Assembly (NCBI GenBank): GCA_009760855.2
Contig: WPIO01000002.1
Location: 15,419,001 to 15,483,000, forward strand
Reading direction: 5' to 3'
From: Cristatella mucedo
Lineage: Eukaryota > Bryozoa > Phylactolaemata > Cristatellidae
Length of the DNA stretch: 64,000 nucleotides
Shown here: one piece after another, positions 57,545 to 64,000 of the stretch
Position numbering within the stretch: the stretch's first letter is position 1
How the letters are laid out: every line of letters begins with the position of its first letter
The notes under the pieces: model-generated
What the model was told of the DNA's origin: nothing
Seen by the model: only the letters and a program-made list of their open reading frames with translations
Database searches by the model: none
Program-made: the position numbers and the translations under genes

Positions 57545-58652
57545 CCGAAAAAAGTAAAGAAAGGTGAAGGTGTAGAAGAAGATTTAAAAGGAGGAATTAA
57601 AACAACTAAAGAAGTGTTAGAAGGAGTAAAAACTGCAACAAAAATAGGTGAAAAAGCAGTTACAAAATTATTACCAAAGTTAGCAGCAAGATTATCATTA
57701 CAAGCATCTGAAAAGATTGCAACAGCTGTTTCTAAAGTCTTACAATCTCTTAAATTTATTGGAGCTGGAACTAAAGTATTGGGAGGATTCCTATCAGGGT
57801 TTACAGGATTCATTGACCTAAGTTTTTTTATAAAACAAATAGTAGAAGATTTAACTAGTGGTAAATATGGACAAGTGTTTTGGAAAACAATGTCAGAAAA
57901 AAAGAAGGATTACAAAAAATGATTGAATCACTAGAAATTGGTCTTGCAATTAATGATGTTTTACTTGCTACAGAAAAAGATAATTATCCTTGGTATTGGG
58001 CTCCAAAAGAATATCTAAGTGAAGTGTTTGGACAAGAAGTTAATTGGGATAGCACACAATTATATCCTAATTCTTGGTCTAAGAATTTCTAAGGAGTACG
58101 AAGTGCAGGTTTTTTTCCTGCTATTCCAGCACTCGTAGGTTTAATTGCTGTAGCTTTTGGAACGGCTGGTACAGTGATTTCAATTGGTGTAACTGTTGCA
58201 AGTCTAATAAAGAAATTAATAGATCAAACAATGTTCACTGCTAAATCGCCTCCAATGAAAACTCGTGAGCAAAGAATGGAGGCCATTAAACTTGCAAGGT
58301 GAAAGACTTACAAATGCTATTACTGATTTAAAGAAAATGGTAAAACTAATTGATAGAGGTGTTGATATAGATGTATCAGGAAAAGTTCAAATAGAAGAAG
58401 TACAAAATAGATTAGATTATCAAGATAAAGGAAGAGAATTAGTAGAGAAAGGAGGTGTTGATTTCTCTCCAGAATTAAAAAGAGATATAAAACAAGTTGA
58501 AAGTACTTCTGTTGGTGGTAAGAAAACTTGTAATTATAAGGCAGAGAGTGCAATGTTATTGAGTACTCTTTATTCTAGGGGTGTAAATCCTAAAGAAACT
58601 GATCGTGAGAATAAAAAATTGTTAGTTGAACTTAAACAAAGGTGTAGTAATT
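57542..58652 (+). pseudogene. Putative structural protein with hydrophobic segment, broken
   Basis: It starts MPKKVKKGEGVEEDLKGGIK at 57,542 and is rich in Lys and Ala with amphipathic helices (GEKAVTKLLPKLAARLSLQA). It changes frame near 57,905 within an A run and goes on with SLEIGLAINDVLLATEKDNY. After a TAA at 58,090 the same frame holds a hydrophobic stretch, PALVGLIAVAFGTAGTVISI, a likely membrane-active or membrane-spanning segment. It changes frame again near 58,295 and ends with a polar part, VDIDVSGKVQIEEVQNRLDY, at TAA 58,652. This may be one minor-capsid-like protein of about 370 residues or two adjacent genes split at 58,090. Not assigned to a family. Confidence 0.5.
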
Positions 58653-59231
58653 AAAAATCGCTATATCTAACTATTTTATTATCACCTGTTAATGTATAAG
58701 TAAAATTAAGTTTTGCGAAAGTAATATGGTATTTTATTGCTGTTAAATCATAAGCCGTAGCAGCATCTTCTTCTTCATCAAATAATTCTAAGTGTTTATT
58801 TATTCCATCTATACTAATTTGAGCTTTCCATTTGTTTGATTTTTTAAACCAATATACCCCCATAAACTTTTATGATAATCCTTCTTTTTTGTTATATTCC
58901 TTTGATTTTGGGATCTATTAGCCTCACGTAAATTATAAAAAGAATTGTTTAATTTATTATTATCAATGTGATCAATTTCATTAAGTGGAAATCTTTTAGT
59001 TATTATTAAAAATGCCAAACGATGTGCGAGATATTTCTTTCCATCAATTGCAATGTGTATATATACATCTGGTCTTATTGTTCCTGCTTCATTTCCTGTT
59101 CTTGCAGTCCCTCCACGTCTAGCTTTATTTGTGAACTTGCCGGTGAACGAATTGTAGTCTAACAATTGCATTACTCTCTCTCTAAACTCTTCAACATTAT
59201 CAACAGTAGTACAAACTTCACTATCAGACAT
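58651..59231 (-). pseudogene. HNH endonuclease with C-terminal AP2 domain (homing type), frameshifted
   Basis: It starts at 59,231 (MSDSEVCTTVDNVEEF). The middle has KKYLAHRLAFLI, then the HNH core NEIDHIDNNKLNNSFYNLRE, with the His and the spaced Asn residues expected of the HNH_3 type. After a frame change near 58,860 the AP2-like DNA-binding domain follows: KWKAQISIDGINKHLELFDE then AATAYDL. Such free-standing genes cut DNA and spread between viral genomes. It lies convergent to its left neighbour (stops 58,652 and 58,651 abut) and divergent from the PLA2-like gene at 59,285. This suggests a later insertion between structural genes. Confidence 0.82.
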
Positions 59232-59274
59232 TTTTATTATACAATGTTTTTAATCTGTTTAAAAAAATAATTAT

Positions 59275-59281
59275 TACATAG
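59275..59281 (+). promoter_or_regulatory. TACATAG variant of the start motif
   Basis: One mismatch from TATATAG, with the same three-base AAA spacing to the ATG at 59,285. Confidence 0.5.
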
Positions 59282-59284
59282 AAA

Positions 59285-60045
59285 ATGAGTTATCAAGAAG
59301 CAAAACTATCATTATCCAATCATCAGGTGAAATTAATACATAACTATAACGAACCTATTTCTATTCGATTGAAACATTCAGATTTGACAGGTGATGTTCC
59401 AATTCTTCTCACTTAAACTCAACTAAACAAAATAGAAAAAAGTAAGAGTGCTAATGAAGGTTTGCAATTGAATCCTCAATTGAAACAACTAAGAGCAAAT
59501 AGAAAACAAGGTTCTGGCATCGTAGATATAATAAACAGATTATCTGGTGGAAGAGAGTTTCATCTTCCTCTTCCTAAAGGTGCTCAATCTGAAAATGTTC
59601 AAGGTGGATCTTTCAACAATACTGGGAAATATTCTTATGCCGGGCCAGGAACTCAATTCAAAAAAGAATGGAACAGGGTTACACTGGAGTGAATGATTTG
59701 GATGCACGTGCTTTAATTCACGACCACACTGAGACATCGTATGATCCAGGACCAAAAAGAACTGAAATTAGAAACTTATCTGACCTTTTTCTGGCTGAAT
59801 CTGCTGAACGCATTGCATTAGACCCTAAACAAGCTGCTTACGTTAGAGAAGATGCAAAAACAGTTGCTGCCATCATGAGTGCAAAAGCAAAGTTAGGTTT
59901 AGGTATAGGTGGTAGTATCTTAGACAGCAAAATTGCAATGGAATTCTTAAAAGATAAAATATCCAATCCAACAAGTATTAGTAAGATAACTAATTATGCT
60001 AAAACTCTTGTTGATAAGATGTTATCTATAAGTAAAAAAATATAA
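59285..60045 (+). pseudogene. Phospholipase-A2-like capsid-associated protein, broken
   Basis: It starts MSYQEAKLSLSNHQVKLIHN. After a linker it shows a calcium-loop-like YAGPGTQF (near 59,640) and, in the next frame, NDLDARALIHD with the catalytic His-Asp pair (near 59,715), then LSDLFLAESAERIA and a Gly-rich GLGIGGSI. These features fit the secreted-PLA2-like domain found in parvoviral VP1 and in many Polinton/adintovirus structural proteins, where it acts on membranes during entry. The Tyr usually three residues after HD is displaced (HDHTETSY). Breaks are TAA 59,414 and a frame change near 59,670, exactly between the loop and the catalytic helix. The end is TAA 60,043-60,045. Confidence 0.75.
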
Positions 60046-60203
60046 TCTAATTTTTGTTTTGTTTTATGTTTATCTAATTTTTATTATATATATCTAATAA
60101 TCTGCAGGATTTAATTTATCCTGTGATTTTTTTTATCTACATTATAAACTTTAACTTGATCAATCTTCAATCTAAAATGAAGTCTTTCTTCAAAGTTAAA
60201 AAC

Positions 60204-60586
60204 TTATTTAGTAATATATGATCCATCTAGAATTCCAGTAATAGCAAAGTCAACTTTTGAATTATCTCAGCAACACTAGTAAATTTAACTTGTTTATTCT
60301 TTTGATCAAAGAAAATACTTGGTTTATTTCCAAATGCAATTCTAACACCAATAGTTGAACGTATAAAACTTCCGCTGTATTCAAGCTTCATACTTGCTCT
60401 ATTATGAATATCTTCAAGTACAGGTTTCATATCTTCTGTAATATACATCCACGCATTAAAGTAAGGCTTAGAATCTTTACTCATTTTCTCTTCAATGTGA
60501 ATACGTGCTTGTTTTCCTTTAGGAATTACGACTGCAGCATTTTCGAGTACAACGAATTTGTATTCTCCGTTTCCATTTCCATACAA
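60204..60586 (-). pseudogene. Unknown viral protein of about 125 residues, frameshifted near its end
   Basis: It starts MYGNGNGEYKFVVLENAAVV at 60,586. Alternating hydrophobic segments such as SFIRSTIGVRIAFGNKPSIF suggest a beta-rich fold. Near 60,255 the frame changes: the first frame ends at 60,227 with poly-Leu, while the neighbouring frame continues coherently (FAITGILDGSYITK) to TAA 60,204. It lies just downstream of the protease on the same strand. I do not recognise the family. A nucleic-acid-binding role is possible but not shown. Confidence 0.55.
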
Positions 60587-60605
60587 GGGAAAGAAAGTGT
60601 TTAAA

Positions 60606-60938
60606 TTAAATTAATAATTCCATTGCCGATCCAAAATCAGATTCTTGCATCAATTTTAAGAAGATTAGACACCTTCCACAATCTGTTTGATTGTATTCTT
60701 GTAGTTTACACGTTTGAAATGTTGGTATAACACCAAAATATTTTATTACTTCAGGTAAAGGTGGTGCACCGAATGAATTAAAGTAAAAATATCTGTTTCC
60801 TTCTTTTTTAAGTGCTACCCAATGATATATTGCTTTTTCTGATTCACCAGCATTACAAATAAGACATTCATTTCCTAATGGTTTTGTTAGTCCATCTCTT
60901 TCAAAGACACCTCTAAATTTTTTTATATAATTATTTAT
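60606..60938 (-). pseudogene. Adenovirus-type maturation cysteine protease, start codon lost
   Basis: 110 codons on the minus strand, open throughout, ending TAA 60,606. Conserved blocks in order are FRGVFERDG near the N-terminus, the catalytic His in YHWVAL (codon 39), FNSFGAPPLPEVIKYFG where the usual acidic residue is Asn, the Gln in LQEYNQ, and the catalytic Cys in TDCGRCLIFL (codon 87). This is the Ulp1-like protease that processes capsid precursors in adenoviruses and Polintons, and the length suits the Polinton form. No ATG exists at the expected place: after GATATAGAA the first codon is ATA (60,936-60,938). A start-codon loss is the simplest explanation. Confidence 0.8.
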
Positions 60939-60940
60939 TT

Positions 60941-61318
60941 CTATATCAAAGGTGATGATTTTATTTTTTTTAATTGCTCAATAGTCTTTTTTAGCTCTGC
61001 AATTGTATCTCCTGAACCACTATATCTATCTTTACTACCTGAGAATTTTTTACTAAGTGTATTTGATATTGCAGCAAATAAAGCAGGAGTTGGAAAAGAT
61101 GATCCAGATTTGTTTTGTATTCTTCCAGAACCAGATTTGTTTTGTATTCTTACTGAACCAACTGTCGTTGAATCAGATCTCAACTTAACAAACTTTGACT
61201 TCTTACTATCACAAATAGCACAAATACCTTTTAGCATTCCTTTCGTACTATCTACTTCTACATATTCTTCATGTATAGTATCAGTTTGTTTTTTACACTT
61301 CAAACAATATATTTCCAT
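60941..61318 (-). CDS. Zinc-ribbon protein, DUF5679-like N-terminus
   Basis: 125 codons, intact, starting MEIYCLKCKKQTDTIHEEYV, with a second Cys pair in GICAICDSKKSKFVK. The spacing matches the DUF5679 zinc ribbon known from large DNA viruses, virophages and relatives. The middle is Ser/Gly-rich with a tandem RIQNKSGSG/RIQNKSGSS repeat, and the C-terminal ELKKTIEQLKKIKSS looks like a short coiled coil. It ends at TAG 60,941 only two bases from the protease reading frame, so the two were probably co-expressed. It faces away from the ATPase at 61,337. Likely a minor capsid or packaging accessory; this is inferred. Confidence 0.65.
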   Translation of the reverse strand: MEIYCLKCKKQTDTIHEEYVEVDSTKGMLKGICAICDSKKSKFVKLRSDSTTVGSVRIQNKSGSGRIQNKSGSSFPTPALFAAISNTLSKKFSGSKDRYSGSGDTIAELKKTIEQLKKIKSSPLI

Positions 61319-61336
61319 CTATTATAATATAGAAAA

Positions 61337-62005
61337 ATGACTTTGCAAGTTAAACCATTAAATTTTCGACAAGATGTGGATACTGGACATAAAGAACCAT
61401 TACCCAAAGTACCAATTAGATCATTAGTACTTGGGCCAAGTGGAACTGATAAATCACAGTTAGTAATGAATTGGATATTTTATGGACAAGTTAACTATGA
61501 TACTTGTACAATCACTGCTTCAAGTTGAGATCAAAATTTATATCGTGGTCTTATGTCAATGACTAGAGAAAAGCCTGCATTTGTTTGGGTTAATGGGATT
61601 GAGTCGATGCCAGAAGTTGATTCTTATAAGAATTGTTAGAATTGTGTTGTATTAGATGATTTGATGACTGAAGATCAATCTAAGATATTAGATTAATTTA
61701 CTAGAGGAAGACATAAAGGCTTGAATATATTTTATCTGGCTCAAGGATTTACTAATATTCCTAGAAGAGAAATAAGAAACAAAATAAATATGATAGCAAT
61801 CTTTAAGCAGAATAATACTGATATAGAATACATTCGTGATTCATATGTTGGTGATATTGATAAGAAACAGTATAGAGATTGGGTTAATTCTTGTACAAGG
61901 TATAGATATAGTTATTGTGTTATTGATCTAACTAAAACAGAATCAGACGGAAGATTTTGGTCTGTTGATAACACAGGTAAACAATTAATAACTATTTTTA
62001 ATTGA
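61337..62005 (+). pseudogene. Packaging ATPase (A32/FtsK-HerA type) with three stops
   Basis: 222 codons in a single frame from ATG 61,337 (TATAG four bases upstream). The Walker A region reads LVLGPSGTDKSQLVM, with Asp where the last P-loop glycine is expected. Walker B is VVLDDLM, followed by the sensor-like FTRGRHKGLNIFYLAQGF. These three blocks in this spacing identify the genome-packaging ATPase of Polintons, adintoviruses and large DNA viruses, which drives DNA into capsids. Nonsense codons are TGA 61,526, TAG 61,637 and TAA 61,694. The order protease, zinc ribbon, ATPase, penton is characteristic of a Polinton morphogenesis module. Confidence 0.9.
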
Positions 62006-62017
62006 ATATAGGAGAAA

Positions 62018-62956
62018 ATAATTAACGGGAAAATATATGCGAGTAAGAACAGACCTTACAGAGGAAGTGTTCAAGAAGCAATAGATTTAGAAAATAAACT
62101 TGTTAATTTAGAAAGTTTACGTGTTGCTGAAATACTTGATAATGCTCAAGAGATACAAAGGATTGAAGCAGAAATGCAAGCAAGATAGAGTTGAACATGT
62201 ACTAAATGAACGTGCTTTAGAGAAATCAGCTGATAACTCTGGTAATATTTTTATTAGTAAATTAAAAAGAATTAGACCTTCACTTGCAGTTCAAATGGAA
62301 GAACAGGAACAAGCTAAAGGAATGTTAGAATATAAAGCACCAGTAGATATTTCTAATATAGTAAAAAAGGATTTGCTGCTATTGCTGAAGGAAAACCTAA
62401 AAACGCTGTAGCTATTGCAAATCAAGCTAAGACAAATGCTGCTAATCCTGAGGTAAGAGAAGCAATTGATTCACTTAAAAAATGAATTGCAGAGCATCTT
62501 AATGCTAATCCTTCAACAGGTAAGAGACCTAGTAAAAGAATTAGAAAAGCAAAAGTTGTTCAAGAATCTGTTCAAGAACCTGTTAAATCTGAAACTGATA
62601 CTCTAAAAGAAAATAAACAATATTTACTTGATAAAATAAAAGCTAAAGGATCAGTATCTAATAGTGTAAGAAGTGTTATAGCAAATATTAGAGTAGATAG
62701 TAAAGAATCATTTAATTCTGATACTATATTTCTACTTTCACAATTGAGAGCTTTGGAATCAAGAAAACCTGTAGAAAATGTTATTTATAGTTATCTTACT
62801 TACACTGGAAAAGGAATAGAGATAGTTCCATTGTTTGTAAAATCTGAAAAAGAAGTACTTGATAAACTTCATCTATGGCTAATAGAACTTGCTGCTGGAA
62901 ATAGAGGTGTAATAAGTTCAATCAGTTCTGCCGTTGATTATATTGCTGAGTCTTGA
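62018..62956 (+). pseudogene. Unknown helical viral protein of about 310 residues, broken
   Basis: It follows the ATPase by 12 bases. No ATG is present; the frame opens after TATAGGAGAAA with ATA at 62,018. The first part, SVQEAIDLENKLVNLESLRV, suggests a coiled coil. TAG 62,186 and frame changes near 62,180 and 62,365 follow. Later come a basic stretch GKRPSKRIRKAK (near 62,530) and a more ordered C-terminal part (KPVENVIYSYLTYTGKGIEI and LHLWLIELAAGNRGVISSIS). A TGA lies at 62,483 and the likely terminator is TGA 62,954. Position between ATPase and penton suggests a structural role. No family recognised. Confidence 0.55.
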
Positions 62957-62984
62957 AAAGCACCAAAAAAATATGTTGCAAAGA

Positions 62985-63056
62985 TAAACAATCTATTTAA
63001 TATTCTATTTAATATTATTCTAATAATATTCTATTTAATATTAATATTCTATTTAA
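62985..63056. repeat. AT-rich repeats of TATTCTATTTAATAT before the penton gene
   Basis: CTATTTAATATT and inverted or shifted versions occur four to five times between the upstream stop and the TATATAG motif of the penton gene. It is the longest non-coding interval of the morphogenesis module and may be regulatory or simple slippage. Confidence 0.6.
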
Positions 63057-63063
63057 TATATAG
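63057..63063 (+). promoter_or_regulatory. TATATAG motif before the penton gene
   Basis: Exact TATATAG, two bases (AA) before the ATG at 63,066. Confidence 0.65.
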
Positions 63064-63065
63064 AA

Positions 63066-63932
63066 ATGAGTGACTGAGTAAAAATTGCTCGCGATATATT
63101 ACAGAATCTTGAAAGTATTAGAAAAAGTAGTCAAACAAGTAAAGATAGATATGTTTTCAATATAACTGGAACTATTAATCCAATAAGAAATAGGATTAAT
63201 ACACCAATATTACTAAGAGGTAGAAACTTTAAGATATGTTTTAAGAAATTTGCTGCAACTAACTCTATTAGAAATATAACTGAAATTAATAATACATTTG
63301 TTTATAGAGTTACTGGTGGTTCAGAACAAACTATTAAATTAAGTCCTGGAATATGTGGTGGTACAACTGTTGATATAAATGTTGGAATTGCTGATACAAT
63401 TAATGATTCAATTACACAATCTGGAGCAACAACTGATAAATTTCAAATGGGACTTGATACTGCTACTTCAAAGTCATGGATTAAATTACCTGTTGGTTGG
63501 AGTTTCCTTGCAAGTAAATCTACTCTTTCTACTATGTTAGGATTTACTTCTGCTGCTTATACAACACTTTCAACTGCTGACTTTGCAAATATGTATCTTG
63601 ATATTACAGCAGTCATTTGCACACCTAACACTAAGGTTGATTCTGAGAGTGAAGTGTATATTAGTAATATTGATTCTATAGTTATAAATTGTAACATGGT
63701 TGCAAGTGGAACTAGTTTTATAAATGGGAAAGAATCACAAGTATTAGCTAGTTTTCCTTATGATGCCTATCCATGGAGTCTAATGGATTATGAACCAAAA
63801 ACTATTGATTATCATAAAGTTGCTAATGATTCTATCTCTGATATATTAATTATTATTACTGATCAAAACCAAAATCTAATAGATTTTAATTCTCAAAATA
63901 GTACAGTTGCTATAGAAATTCTCGAAGTTTAG
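63066..63932 (+). pseudogene. Penton-type minor capsid protein (jelly-roll)
   Basis: 288 codons after ATG 63,066, open except for a TGA at codon 4 (63,075-63,077). It is a beta-rich protein without Lys-rich linkers. SWIKLPVGWSFLASKSTLST lies in the middle, and the C-terminal stretch ISDILIIITDQNQNLIDFNS is the pattern seen near the end of Polinton/adintovirus penton proteins. Position after the ATPase module fits. A penton closes the five-fold vertices of the capsid. The single stop near the start leaves almost the whole protein recognisable. The assignment by motif and order is good; fold not verified. Confidence 0.7.
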
Positions 63933-63941
63933 TATAGAAAA

Positions 63942-64000
63942 ACGTCAATAAGATTCACTGGAACTAGTAGTTCAGAATCAAAAACATTATATCCACGACT
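63942..64000 (+). other. Probable start of the next viral gene, cut by the window end
   Basis: After TATAGAAAA the frame opens with ACG at 63,942 where an ATG would be expected, and runs open to the window end (SIRFTGTSSSESKTLYPR). In Polintons the major capsid gene often follows the penton gene, so this may be its 5' end. Eighteen residues are too few to tell. Confidence 0.35.

Noticed and set aside
53683-63077. TGA read as tryptophan in the viral block (alternative code), because seven internal TGA codons occur and some sit where Trp would fit
   Set aside because: TAA and TAG also occur inside genes, frameshifts are frequent, and the most likely natural ends of the ATPase (62,003) and the 62,018 gene (62,954) are TGA. 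Ordinary decay explains the data better.
48408-64000. Bacterial prophage or bacterial contamination
   Set aside because: Gene families are of the Polinton/adintovirus type, there are no Shine-Dalgarno patterns, and a host LINE fragment lies inside the polymerase gene.

Overview
This is a piece of an animal (invertebrate metazoan) genome. It carries intron-containing remnants of an MFSD4/NaGLT1-like sugar-transporter gene, many copies of L2/CR1-type LINEs, tRNA-derived SINEs, Ty3/Gypsy, Mutator, Tc1/mariner and pogo/Tigger debris, and long stretches of non-coding DNA. I cannot name the species. The window divides at about 48.2 kb into host-type, moderately GC-rich DNA (1-48.1 kb) and a very AT-rich block (48.15-64.0 kb, running off the right edge). 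Densely packed, mostly intronless genes fill that block, on both strands and in the style of a virus.

1-48 kb. LINE family A (L2-like, with an (ATT)n tail) has a nearly complete copy at 1.6-4.35 kb, shorter copies at 5.7-7.0, 11.9-12.9, 23.9-24.7, 36.4-38.2 and 46.4-47.3 kb, and several tail-only fragments. LINE family B ends in (TTACA)n and is seen at 9.2, 10.85-11.9 and 17.9-18.6 kb. Two related Gypsy pol regions lie in opposite orientation (13.8-16.3 plus, 24.8-28.5 minus). Two SINE families recur, and one of them shares its 3' end with LINE-A. The MFSD4-like gene at 36.1-39.35 kb is split inside an exon by an antisense LINE-A copy. A far more decayed duplicate, still containing an intron, lies at 17.4-19.1 kb. 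A decayed Mutator-type transposase (D, D and E segments visible) occupies 42.2-44.1 kb.

48.15-64 kb. This block is an endogenous Polinton/adintovirus-like element (Maverick/Orthopolintovirales type). Recognisable genes are a protein-primed family-B DNA polymerase with an N-terminal OTU-like region, a phospholipase-A2-like capsid-associated protein, an adenovirus-type maturation protease, a zinc-ribbon (DUF5679-like) protein, a packaging ATPase and a penton-type minor capsid protein. They are joined by three consecutive fibre-like genes on the minus strand, a trio of small paralogues, an HNH-AP2 homing-type endonuclease and several unknown genes. The major capsid protein and integrase are not seen and may lie beyond position 64,000. 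Many genes share the motif TATATAG ending 2-4 nt before the ATG.

The element is no longer intact. Most larger genes carry nonsense codons or one-base frameshifts, one fibre gene carries a 29-bp tandem duplication, and a 73-bp LINE-A 3' tail sits inside the polymerase gene. That insertion ties the viral block to the same genome as the LINE-rich flank. Family assignments rest on motifs and gene order read by eye; no database search was run.
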